This document shows positions 1 through 5,827 of a stretch of DNA of 12,328 bases, one piece after another. Origin of the DNA: an uncultured Actinomycetes bacterium. GTDB lineage: Bacteria; Actinomycetota; Actinomycetes; Nanopelagicales; Nanopelagicaceae. The notes below the pieces were generated by a model. The model was not told the origin of the DNA. It made no database searches and saw only the letters and a list, made by a program, of their open reading frames with translations. The translations under genes were made by a program, and so were the position numbers. The stretch's first letter is position 1; each line of letters opens with the position of its first letter. The stretch spans positions 1 through 12,328 of the forward strand of contig CAIJHZ010000167.1 of NCBI GenBank assembly GCA_903820565.1, read 5' to 3'.

Positions 1-106
1 CCATCGTTCCTTTGCCACCAAAGGCAGATAGATCGATTTCACGCACGTAGGCTTGAGTTACAACCTCTTCAGGTGCTCCGGATGCGAGTGTGATCTCTGC
101 GCTCAT
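1..106 (-). CDS. fadB: Probable 3-hydroxyacyl-CoA dehydrogenase / enoyl-CoA hydratase FadB, N-terminal fragment
   Basis: Only the first 35 codons are inside the window; the gene runs off the left edge. The visible N-terminus begins MSAEITLASGAPEEVV and reaches ...DLSAFGGKGTM. No catalytic motif is visible, so the call rests on position: the gene starts 2 nt after the stop of a thiolase (TAA-tt-ATG), and in actinobacteria fadA is normally followed by the large fadB-type multifunctional beta-oxidation enzyme. A purine-rich GGGAG lies about 10 nt before the ATG, inside the end of fadA, so translation is probably coupled to fadA. Expected role, if correct: hydration and NAD-dependent oxidation of enoyl-CoA and 3-hydroxyacyl-CoA in the cytoplasm. 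That there is a coding start here is well supported; the identity is moderate. Confidence 0.6.
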   Translation of the reverse strand, partial: MSAEITLASGAPEEVVTQAYVREIDLSAFGGKGTM

Positions 107-108
107 AA

Positions 109-1296
109 TTATTTTGCTCCCTTGAAGTGTGGGTTTTCCCAGATGACAGTGCCACCCATTCCGAGTCCAATACACATTGTTGTGATGCCATAACGAACCT
201 CTGGTTGTGCTTCAAAGGTACGTGCCAAGTTCAACATTAATCGCACTCCTGATGAGGCCAATGGGTGACCAACTGCAATCGCGCCGCCATATGGATTCAC
301 GCGGGGGTCATCATCTGCGACTCCAAAGTGATCCAAAAAGGCAATAACTTGTACTGCAAATGCCTCATTAATTTCAAAGGCTCCAATGTCTTCAATGGTT
401 AAACCTGCTTGCTTAAGAGCTTTAATTGTTGAAGGAACTGGGCCATAACCCATGATCTCTGGTTGAACACCCGCAAATGCAAAGGTAACCATCTTGGCTT
501 TGATTGTTAATCCAAGTTCCAACGCTTTTTCTTCACTAGCAAGAATGGCTGCGGTTGCTCCATCATTTAAGCCAGATGAATTTCCGGGTGTTACGCGCCC
601 TGCTGGACGAAATGGTGTCTTAAGTCCTGCAAGACCCTCCATTGTTGTTTGTGGTCGAGGAGCTTCGTCAACTGTTGCAACAGTCCATCCGAGTTCTGCG
701 TTGCGCGCAGCAGTTGGAATTAAGTCACGTTGAATCTTTCCATCTGCATAGGCTTGCGCAGTTTTCAACTGCGAATTCATTGCATACCGATCCGCGCGTT
801 CTTTTGTTAATTGTGGAAAACGATCATGTAAACGTTCTGCAGTTGCGCCCATTGCAAGTGCATCTTGTTCCACAATTCGTTCTGCTAAATAACGTGGATT
901 TGGATCCATGAGTTCTCCCATTGGATGGTTACCCATGTGTTCAACTCCGCCAGCAATTGCAATCTCATTTGCTCCCATAGCGATTGCACCAGCAATTGTT
1001 GTAACCGCAGTCAGTGCACCTGCGCACCAACGGTCAATTGAATAACCAGGAACTGTATTCGGCAATCCTGATAACAACGCCGCACTTCGACCAATGTTCA
1101 TTCCTTGATCACCAGTTTGTGTTGCAGCTGCGATCGCAACATCTTCAATTGATGCAGGGTCAACCTTTGGATTGCGTTCTAGTAATCCGCGAATAGCGCG
1201 AACCATAAGATCATCGGCACGGGTACCGGCGTACATTCCTCCGGCCTTTCCAAATGGAGTACGGACGGCATCGACAAGGACAACTGTGCGGGACAT
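109..1296 (-). CDS. fadA: Acetyl-CoA acyltransferase (thiolase), beta-oxidation
   Basis: A 395-aa thiolase-family enzyme of normal family length. It performs the last step of beta-oxidation, CoA-dependent cleavage of 3-ketoacyl-CoA to acetyl-CoA and a shortened acyl-CoA. Visible catalytic features: nucleophile Cys91 in RWCAGAL, the NEAFA motif at about 310-314, His344 in GHPLASSG, and Cys375 in CIGLGMGGT near the C-terminus. I chose the ATG at 1294-1296 (MSRTVVLVDAVRTPFG) over an upstream in-frame start at 1326, because AAAGGAAG sits 4 nt before it and the family begins with R(T/D)xV-type residues; the extra ten residues MAYALGKGSS look like translated leader. It is the first gene of a fadA-fadB operon. 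Unlike most operon heads here it has a real leader with a ribosome site, and the upstream palindrome at 1330-1343 suggests repression. Confidence 0.95.
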   Translation of the reverse strand: MSRTVVLVDAVRTPFGKAGGMYAGTRADDLMVRAIRGLLERNPKVDPASIEDVAIAAATQTGDQGMNIGRSAALLSGLPNTVPGYSIDRWCAGALTAVTTIAGAIAMGANEIAIAGGVEHMGNHPMGELMDPNPRYLAERIVEQDALAMGATAERLHDRFPQLTKERADRYAMNSQLKTAQAYADGKIQRDLIPTAARNAELGWTVATVDEAPRPQTTMEGLAGLKTPFRPAGRVTPGNSSGLNDGATAAILASEEKALELGLTIKAKMVTFAFAGVQPEIMGYGPVPSTIKALKQAGLTIEDIGAFEINEAFAVQVIAFLDHFGVADDDPRVNPYGGAIAVGHPLASSGVRLMLNLARTFEAQPEVRYGITTMCIGLGMGGTVIWENPHFKGAK

Positions 1297-1300
1297 GGAA

Positions 1301-1308
1301 CTTCCTTT
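1301..1308 (-). promoter_or_regulatory. Ribosome binding site deciding the fadA start
   Basis: The minus strand reads AAAGGAAG, then TTCC, then ATG. This strong purine tract is well placed for the ATG at 1296 and argues against the in-frame start 30 nt upstream, which lacks one. Confidence 0.7.
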
Positions 1309-1329
1309 ACCTAGGGCGTAGGCCAAAGG

Positions 1330-1343
1330 TTACTCGCCAGTAA
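1330..1343. promoter_or_regulatory. Palindromic putative operator in the fadAB promoter
   Basis: TTACTCGCCAGTAA consists of perfect 5-bp arms (TTACT/AGTAA) around 4 nt. On the minus strand it overlaps a possible -10 box TAACCT (1327-1332) and ends 34 nt before the fadA start codon, where a repressor would block initiation. TetR-family fatty-acid regulators (FadR-like) use short palindromes in such positions, so an acyl-CoA-responsive repressor is a reasonable guess. The regulator is not in this window. Confidence 0.45.
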
Positions 1344-1363
1344 GGGTTTAGGACAGTAGCGAA

Positions 1364-2182
1364 TTAAGCGTTAACAGCGGTCTTTACGCGGGGTTTTGAA
1401 AGGTAAGGAACCAAGACGGAGCCTAGATACACAGCGTAAACGCCTAGTTGAAGCCAGGAAGTGGTTGTATCAAAGCCGATGGTGCCCGAAAGGGAAGCAC
1501 CAAGGATTGAATCCTTTGCGATCAATGAAGTGACATCCCAGGCAAATGCATCAGGCCCAGGCAGATATCCAAGCTCTTGGAACTCGTGAACCCCGTAGGA
1601 CAAAACGCCAGCGGCAACAATTACTAATGCCACACCAGAGTAGGTAAAAAACTTTGAAAGGTTTAGCTTAATTGCACTCTTGTAAATCAAGAATCCCAGA
1701 GTAATTGAAACAGCAAATCCCAGAATCAAACCAATGGCAGAACTAGTTACATCAGCAACTGTTTGAAAGTTTGTGTAGACAAATAATGAAGTTTCAAGGC
1801 CTTCGCGAATTACTGCGAAAAATGCAGCCCCAGCAAGGGCTATAGGCCCTGACAATGCTGCAGAATCAACTTTGCCTTGCAATTCATTACGCAGATTCCG
1901 CGCAGTTCTCTTCATCCAGAAAACCATCCAAGTTACGAGAGCCACTGCGATGAAAGATGTGACACCTGCAAAGAGCTCTTGCCCGCGATCGCTCAGTGAC
2001 ACCGATGTAAATGTCAGGAAAGCACCAAGTCCGATACTTGCGATGACCGCTGAAATAACACCCGTCCACAAAGGCCGTAAATAGCCCTTTCGATTGGTCT
2101 TGACGATGTAGGCGACAAGAATTCCGACGATGAGGGAGGCCTCTAGGCCTTCTCGCAGTGCGATTATGAATGTGCTGAGCAT
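1364..2182 (-). CDS. FTR1/EfeU-family high-affinity iron permease
   Basis: A 272-aa polytopic membrane protein with about seven hydrophobic segments. Two REGLE signatures identify the FTR1 family: R10-E11-G-L-E14 in the first helix and R126-E127-G-L-E130 in the fourth. In characterised members these glutamates take part in passing ferric iron (EfeU in bacteria, Ftr1 in yeast). It acts in the cytoplasmic membrane. It stands alone: no EfeO-like periplasmic protein and no EfeB-like peroxidase flanks it, so it may work with partners elsewhere or take an already oxidised substrate. The start at 2182 (MLSTFIIALREGLEAS) is fixed by the family N-terminus, and a TAGATT -10 box 7 nt upstream predicts a leaderless transcript. 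It sits between rnd and fadA. The palindrome over its promoter suggests metal-responsive control, which is inference. Confidence 0.93.
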   Translation of the reverse strand: MLSTFIIALREGLEASLIVGILVAYIVKTNRKGYLRPLWTGVISAVIASIGLGAFLTFTSVSLSDRGQELFAGVTSFIAVALVTWMVFWMKRTARNLRNELQGKVDSAALSGPIALAGAAFFAVIREGLETSLFVYTNFQTVADVTSSAIGLILGFAVSITLGFLIYKSAIKLNLSKFFTYSGVALVIVAAGVLSYGVHEFQELGYLPGPDAFAWDVTSLIAKDSILGASLSGTIGFDTTTSWLQLGVYAVYLGSVLVPYLSKPRVKTAVNA

Positions 2183-2189
2183 GAATCAA

Positions 2190-2218
2190 AATCTAAGGGA
2201 ACATGGGCATTTACGCAA
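2190..2218 (-). promoter_or_regulatory. Promoter of the FTR1 permease gene
   Basis: On the minus strand a -35 box TTGCGT (2213-2218), a 17-nt spacer and a -10 box TAGATT (2190-2195) are followed by 7 nt and the ATG. The predicted start site coincides with the start codon, giving a leaderless mRNA. The -35 lies inside one arm of the palindrome at 2211-2234. Confidence 0.6.
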
Positions 2219-2234
2219 CTCTTATGTTGCGTAA
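2211..2234. repeat. Perfect 9-bp inverted repeat, probable operator
   Basis: TTACGCAAC - 6 nt - GTTGCGTAA is a perfect dyad filling the space between the rnd stop codon and the FTR1 promoter; its left arm contains the FTR1 -35 box. No T-run follows on either strand, so it does not look like an intrinsic terminator, although it could form a hairpin in the rnd transcript. It does not resemble the IdeR/DtxR or Fur consensus as I know them. A repressor site controlling the iron permease is the likeliest reading. Confidence 0.6.
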
Positions 2235-2235
2235 T

Positions 2236-3537
2236 TCAGGGCTGATCAGGCGTGGTTTCCATCACTTCCGCCGCAGGAACCTCCGGAACTGGCACCGGCT
2301 CTTTTTCAAGTAACGCCGCGGCCAGCGCTGGTGCAACTAGGGCAATTTGCCACTGACGAGCGCCTAACTCAGCCAGGGCCTGCTCGACTGCAGCAACTGA
2401 AAGAACCTCTGTTGCTCCAGTCGGAGGTTTCCAACAGATCCGTCGGACATGTTCGGGCGTCATTAAATTTTCGACTGGAATTTCATTCTCCTGCGCAATT
2501 ACTTCTATTGCTGCACGTGCATGTGACAGTGGTGCATATTTTTCTGGGAATTTATCCCGCCATAATTTTATTGGAGGCAAAGTATCCGCATTGGTTCGCA
2601 TAGCTGGCCATTGATCTTCAGGCAACGCAACAGCCGCGGAAACACTACTGAGCCACAGTGGCAAATTTTCTAACCATCGCGCACGAAGTCCCAGTGGTCG
2701 CAAAGCTTTTTCGAACTCTTTCTTAGTGACAGCTGCAGCCATGGCAAGTTCAACAATGGCCGAATCGTTAAGCAGTTTTCCTGGAGCGATATCTTGTTGA
2801 GCTGCAATCTGATCACGTGCTACCCATAACTCTTTTATGATCGCAAGCTGGTCACGCCGCTTTACTTTATGCATCCCTGATGTGCGCCTCCACGGATCTA
2901 CACGTGGAGGATTAGGAGGTGCCATAAGAATTGATGCGAACTCTTCGAGAGCCCACGATAATTTCTTTGATGCTTCCAAAATTTCATACATTCGGTCGCG
3001 AAGTTCAACAAGCAGTTCTACATCTAACGCAGCATATGTGAGCCACTCTTGCGGCAATGGGCGCGCAGACCAATCAGCTGCACTATGTTCTTTAGCTAAT
3101 GAAACTCCCATCAGGGTTTCTAAAAGCGGCCCTAATCCCACACGTGGTAATCCAGCGATTCTGCCTGCTAATTCCGTATCAAAGAGTCGAATTGGGTTGA
3201 TGCCTAATTCGCGAAGGCAGGGCAAGTCTTGCGTACTTGCATGCAAGATAACCTCATCAATGTTCATCAATGTATTAAGTCGAGCGAAGAGTTGGTGCCC
3301 AGGGCCAAAAGGTATTGGATCGATTAAATGTAACCCACCATTATTTCTCTTAATCTGAATCAAATAGGCACGGGCGCTATATCGGAATCCCGAGGCTCGC
3401 TCAGCATCAACTGCAAATGGACCATGACCTAGTGCCAACTGCGCCAATGCTTCTTCGAAAGCGGATTCAGTATTTATTACAGGGGGAGTTCCTTGAGCAG
3501 GCTCTAGTAAAGGTACAACTACCAATTCTTCGCTCAT
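2236..3537 (-). CDS. rnd: Ribonuclease D (DEDD 3'-5' exonuclease with HRDC domain)
   Basis: A 433-aa cytoplasmic exoribonuclease expected to trim the 3' ends of tRNA precursors and other structured RNAs. The exonuclease domain spans roughly 20-190: Exo I FAVDAERASGF (D44, E46), Exo II HASTQDLPCL (D104) and Exo III YAALD (Y168, D172), which makes it a DEDDy enzyme with two metal ions expected. An HRDC nucleic-acid-binding domain follows at about 225-300, and a C-terminal HRDC-like region may extend to about 400. The tail (405-433) is rich in Pro, Glu and Val and probably disordered. It begins 2 nt after the DUF3000 stop (TAA-ct-ATG) with no Shine-Dalgarno sequence, so it is translated by coupling. 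Length and layout are normal for actinobacterial RNase D. Confidence 0.94.
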   Translation of the reverse strand: MSEELVVVPLLEPAQGTPPVINTESAFEEALAQLALGHGPFAVDAERASGFRYSARAYLIQIKRNNGGLHLIDPIPFGPGHQLFARLNTLMNIDEVILHASTQDLPCLRELGINPIRLFDTELAGRIAGLPRVGLGPLLETLMGVSLAKEHSAADWSARPLPQEWLTYAALDVELLVELRDRMYEILEASKKLSWALEEFASILMAPPNPPRVDPWRRTSGMHKVKRRDQLAIIKELWVARDQIAAQQDIAPGKLLNDSAIVELAMAAAVTKKEFEKALRPLGLRARWLENLPLWLSSVSAAVALPEDQWPAMRTNADTLPPIKLWRDKFPEKYAPLSHARAAIEVIAQENEIPVENLMTPEHVRRICWKPPTGATEVLSVAAVEQALAELGARQWQIALVAPALAAALLEKEPVPVPEVPAAEVMETTPDQP

Positions 3538-3539
3538 AG

Positions 3540-4118
3540 TTAGTTGCGACGTGCAGATGAGATAGCTGAGACGCCTTCAGGCACGGGTGGCAATCCTGCA
3601 ACCTCCGAAATTAAATTGCACCAACTTTCAATATGTTTCATTAATTCTTGTGGCTCGATGATGATAGGTGTCCAAGAGGCACGTATTTCAATTTCGGCAT
3701 CATCATTGCGCGGCGACAGTTTGCCGAATGAGGCGCTAGATACTCGCGTCACTGTTCCACTTGGTGCAGTGAAAGCGCATTGATTTCTTTCGAGTGATTC
3801 TAGAAACCAGCTCCACCCTACTTCGGGTAGTAAAGGATCCTCTTGCATGACAGCATCTACATCGGCGCTAACAAAGGTTACACATCGGAATTCGCCGTCC
3901 CAGGTCGCCTGTCCACCAGGTTCGTGCAGAAGCACAAAGCGGCCGTTAGCCACTTCATCTTCTCCATCTCCGATTAATCCATTTGAAACATCTGCTGAAA
4001 ATGCAAAAGCAAATGTTGCTAGCTTTTGAGGGGCCGGCACTTCTATTAGCGAAACCTCTGCCCGCGGAGTAAATGTGCGAAGTTGATCTACTAATCGCTC
4101 AAAAGAATTCGCATCCAC
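3540..4118 (-). CDS. DUF3000 family protein
   Basis: A 192-aa protein of the actinobacterial DUF3000 family, function unknown. Recognisable family stretches are NGRFVLLHEPGG (about 78-89), DPLLPEVGWSWF (about 113-124), SGTVTRVSSASFG (about 139-151), EIRASWTP (about 163-170) and a C-terminal WCNLISEVAGLPP. It has no signal peptide or membrane segment, so it is cytoplasmic. The start is a GTG at 4116-4118, supported by a TATCCT box 6 nt upstream (leaderless). It is the first gene of a two-gene unit with rnd; DUF3000 next to RNase D is, from memory, a common actinobacterial arrangement and hints at a shared role in RNA metabolism, which is unproven. Tryptophans and the conserved SGTVTR loop suggest a folded globular domain; no catalytic motif is recognised. 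Confidence 0.9.
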   Translation of the reverse strand: MDANSFERLVDQLRTFTPRAEVSLIEVPAPQKLATFAFAFSADVSNGLIGDGEDEVANGRFVLLHEPGGQATWDGEFRCVTFVSADVDAVMQEDPLLPEVGWSWFLESLERNQCAFTAPSGTVTRVSSASFGKLSPRNDDAEIEIRASWTPIIIEPQELMKHIESWCNLISEVAGLPPVPEGVSAISSARRN

Positions 4119-4124
4119 ATGCTA

Positions 4125-4130
4125 AGGATA
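4125..4130 (-). promoter_or_regulatory. -10 box of the DUF3000-rnd unit (leaderless)
   Basis: The minus strand reads TATCCT, 6 nt, then the GTG start. The spacing puts the transcription start at the start codon. No clear -35 box is visible, as is usual for actinobacterial promoters. Confidence 0.5.
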
Positions 4131-4166
4131 AAGAATTAATGCACTCTTTTAAGGGAGGCGGGGCTG

Positions 4167-4172
4167 TAGCCT
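4167..4172 (+). promoter_or_regulatory. -10 box of the EamA transporter gene (leaderless)
   Basis: TAGCCT, 6 nt, then GTG at 4179. This is the same arrangement as at the NlpC/P60 and SRPBCC genes, and it supports the GTG as the start. Confidence 0.55.
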
Positions 4173-4178
4173 TACCCA

Positions 4179-5018
4179 GTGGCTTCCTTATTGGCTTTAC
4201 TGTCAAGTGCAATGTGGGGAACTGCAGATTTTTTTGCCGGACGCCTGAGTAAGAAACATCATCCATTTGCAGTTCTAGGATTTTCTCAAGTCGTAGGCCT
4301 TTTCGTCGGAATTCTTATAGTTATTGCATCCGGAAGTTGGAAAGGGAAAGCCTTCGGCTTCGATGGATTTCTAATTCCTGGCGCACTCGCCGGAATCTTT
4401 GGGTACATCGGACTTGCATGTTTATATGAAGGATTATCAACTGGTCGCATGGGTGTTGTTTCCCCAATTAGTTCGCTAAGCACAATTATTCCCTTGGCCT
4501 ATGCACTGATTACAGGTGATGTTCTTTCAACAATAACTCTGGTTGGAGTCGCGATTGCATTAGTTGGTGTGTTTTGCGCCAGCGGTCCAGAGTTATCTCA
4601 AGGACTTCCATTAAAACCGATACTTCTTGCGCTAGGGGCAGCAGCTGGCTTTGGACTAGCGCTTACCTTTATAGCCATTGGTTCGCAGAGCAGCGCATTG
4701 CTAACAATGGTGTCGATGCGCGCTGCAACACTGTTTCCAACAATCTTCCTGGCAATAAAGTACAAGACGGCAGGAAATTTCAATAGTAAAGAAATGCCTG
4801 TATTAATTTTTATCGGAGCTGCAGATTTCCTAGCAAATTTACTTCTTGGTATTGCCTGCACCAAGGGACTCGTTTCGGTTGCAATGGTATTTGGTTCTCT
4901 TTATCCGATTGCAACCGCTGTCTTAGCGTATAAGTTCTTGCAAGAAAGACTTCTTAAAATTCAGTACGTCGGAATAGCTCTTGCGGTTACTGGGGTGTCG
5001 ATTATTTCAGCTTTTTAA
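4179..5018 (+). CDS. EamA/DMT-superfamily transporter
   Basis: A 279-aa integral membrane protein with about ten hydrophobic helices in two five-helix halves (about 1-134 and 147-279), the inverted-repeat plan of the drug/metabolite transporter EamA family. Typical features are an N-terminal SSAMWGTADFFAGRLS helix, a first-half end rich in Gly/Ala (LVGVAIALVGVFCASG), and a second half ending in LYPIATAVLAYKFLQERL and IQYVGIALAVTGVSII, where the family's conserved E-x-L motif before the last helix is visible (QERL, E256). The substrate cannot be read from sequence; relatives export amino acids or metabolites or import nucleobases. The start is a GTG preceded by TAGCCT at 6 nt. It is divergent from DUF3000 (60 nt) and convergent with the RibD-like gene, the stop codons interlocking at 5015-5018. 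Confidence 0.9.
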   Translation: MASLLALLSSAMWGTADFFAGRLSKKHHPFAVLGFSQVVGLFVGILIVIASGSWKGKAFGFDGFLIPGALAGIFGYIGLACLYEGLSTGRMGVVSPISSLSTIIPLAYALITGDVLSTITLVGVAIALVGVFCASGPELSQGLPLKPILLALGAAAGFGLALTFIAIGSQSSALLTMVSMRAATLFPTIFLAIKYKTAGNFNSKEMPVLIFIGAADFLANLLLGIACTKGLVSVAMVFGSLYPIATAVLAYKFLQERLLKIQYVGIALAVTGVSIISAF

Positions 5019-5033
5019 TTGTGAGCTGAATAA
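5002..5033. terminator. Weak imperfect hairpin at convergent gene ends
   Basis: TTATTTCAGCT (5002-5012) pairs with AGCTGAATAA (5024-5033) with one bulged T and an 11-nt loop that carries both stop codons. No U-tract follows on either strand. It may act as a poor bidirectional terminator or be chance. Confidence 0.25.
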
Positions 5034-5506
5034 AAGGTAGTACCTTCAACTTCTCGTGATTGACAATGCGTAAATTTGGCTAGTAGCGCTTTCCAATCAA
5101 TGCGCTCATCGCCTCCCGTAAAAGGGGTAACGCTAAGTTCAAGTTGTTCAATAACACCGTGTTCGATGAGTTCATTGATCATTGTTATTCCGCCTTCAAT
5201 CAATATCTTCTCGCCAAACAAGGTGCGGGCTTTTGCAACCGCCTCAACCGCCGAACAATTCCACAGCAGCGCTAGGTGATTGCCCTGGACCGGATTTACA
5301 AGTGAACGCGAGATAACTACTAACTGCACAGGGGTTCGGTTGTAAGGCTCGTGGCGAGCGGTATTGCCACCAATGATGATGCAATCAACCTCACGTCGAC
5401 GTTGCAGAAATATCTGGCGGTCGGCCGGTGAGCTAACTCCGGCGGAACGGCTCTCTTGAGAGGTTGATCCGTCAGCGCCAACGACAAGGGTTGCAACGAT
5501 GCTCAC
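5015..5506 (-). CDS. RibD C-terminal / dihydrofolate-reductase-like pyrimidine reductase family protein
   Basis: A 163-aa protein resembling the RibD C-terminal (DHFR-fold) reductase domain, which in riboflavin synthesis reduces the ribosyl side chain of a pyrimidine intermediate using NADPH. Visible marks are the early ADGS (11-14, family position of S-x-DG), DCIIIGGNTARHEPY (41-55, matching the D-x-I-L-x-G-x-x-T-x-x-x-D-x-P region) and ILIEGGITMINELIEHGVI (101-119, matching LLxEGGxxLxxxLxxxG), then TPFTGG. It is shorter than the usual 200-230 aa and has no deaminase domain, so it is probably a stand-alone reductase of unknown substrate rather than the pathway enzyme. The start is a GTG at 5506. 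GGAG lies only 2 nt upstream, too near to serve, and an AT-rich AATAAT/TAATAA sits 7-8 nt upstream, so a leaderless start is likely. Confidence 0.75.
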   Translation of the reverse strand: MSIVATLVVGADGSTSQESRSAGVSSPADRQIFLQRRREVDCIIIGGNTARHEPYNRTPVQLVVISRSLVNPVQGNHLALLWNCSAVEAVAKARTLFGEKILIEGGITMINELIEHGVIEQLELSVTPFTGGDERIDWKALLAKFTHCQSREVEGTTFYSAHN

Positions 5507-5565
5507 ATCTCCAATTATTACTTACGGCGCCTACATACTCTGAACAATCTGTCAGTGGCATCCTT

Positions 5566-5571
5566 TACAGT
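5566..5571 (+). promoter_or_regulatory. -10 box of the small tetracysteine gene (leaderless)
   Basis: TACAGT, 7 nt, then ATG at 5579. It matches the -10/start spacing of the other plus-strand genes here and supports the 57-codon gene downstream being expressed. Confidence 0.45.
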
Positions 5572-5578
5572 CTGAAGC

Positions 5579-5752
5579 ATGATCATCGATTGCAATACAT
5601 GCTCAATGGCGACCATCGCGTGCAATACCTGTGTGGTTGCCTTTTTCCTCAAACCTCCAGATGAAATCAGCGATGCAACAGTGTCAGCGCTCAGCGTTCT
5701 TGCTGACAGTGGCCTGACCCCACCCTTGCAATTTGACGCTCGCAGCGCTTGA
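5579..5752 (+). CDS. Small conserved actinobacterial-type protein with two CxxC knuckles
   Basis: A 57-aa protein in a space otherwise read as intergenic; its length puts it below common ORF cutoffs. It begins MIIDCNTCSMATIACNTCVV and continues AFFLKPPDEISDATVSALSVLADSGLTPPLQF. Cysteines 5, 8, 15 and 18 form C-x2-C-x6-C-x2-C, suggesting a metal (probably zinc) site or redox thiols; after the hydrophobic VVAFFL stretch comes an acidic helix with LSVLADSGL and a PPL ending. I recall similar short proteins (MIIDCDTC...CxDCVV...LADAGLVPPL) in other actinobacteria near cell-wall hydrolase genes, but cannot check this. It lies between the divergent RibD-like gene and the NlpC/P60 gene 75 nt downstream, which has its own promoter. 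A TACAGT box 7 nt before the ATG predicts a leaderless mRNA. Function unknown. Confidence 0.75.
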   Translation: MIIDCNTCSMATIACNTCVVAFFLKPPDEISDATVSALSVLADSGLTPPLQFDARSA

Positions 5753-5790
5753 AGTAGCCCGAATTCACAGCCTTTTTAAGCGCTCTGAGG

Positions 5791-5820
5791 TTGAGATAGG
5801 GTCTTAAGCGAGGTTAGCCT
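5791..5820 (+). promoter_or_regulatory. Promoter of the NlpC/P60 gene (leaderless)
   Basis: A -35 box TTGAGA (5791-5796), an 18-nt spacer and a -10 box TAGCCT (5815-5820), then 7 nt to the ATG. This is the clearest complete promoter in the window. Two TTAAGCG copies (5776-5782 and 5804-5810, 28 bp apart), each followed shortly by AGGTT, flank or overlap it and may be activator sites. Confidence 0.6.
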
Positions 5821-5827
5821 TGCTCCC

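Noticed and set aside
1887..2189. 100-codon alternative frame within the FTR1 gene
   Set aside because: Same strand, different frame, inside a clear membrane protein with REGLE motifs; its residues (many Arg, His, Cys) are those of an out-of-frame reading.
2211..2234. Intrinsic terminator for rnd
   Set aside because: The stem is good but no T-run follows in the rnd direction, and the arm coincides with a -35 box; an operator fits better.
2837..3358. 173-codon open frame on the plus strand opposite rnd
   Set aside because: It lies wholly antisense to a well-supported RNase D, its protein (Ser/Arg-rich, no domain) looks like a shadow, and there is no promoter or ribosome site.
5464..5664. 66-codon plus-strand frame overlapping the small tetracysteine gene
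   Set aside because: It overlaps the start of the RibD-like gene in antisense and competes with the better-supported 5579-5752 frame; low-complexity Gln/Arg start.
5753..5827. Possible c-di-AMP (ydaO-type) riboswitch before the NlpC/P60 gene, as known for some actinobacterial wall hydrolases
   Set aside because: Only 75 nt separate the genes, a complete promoter points to a leaderless start, and I see no conserved riboswitch core.
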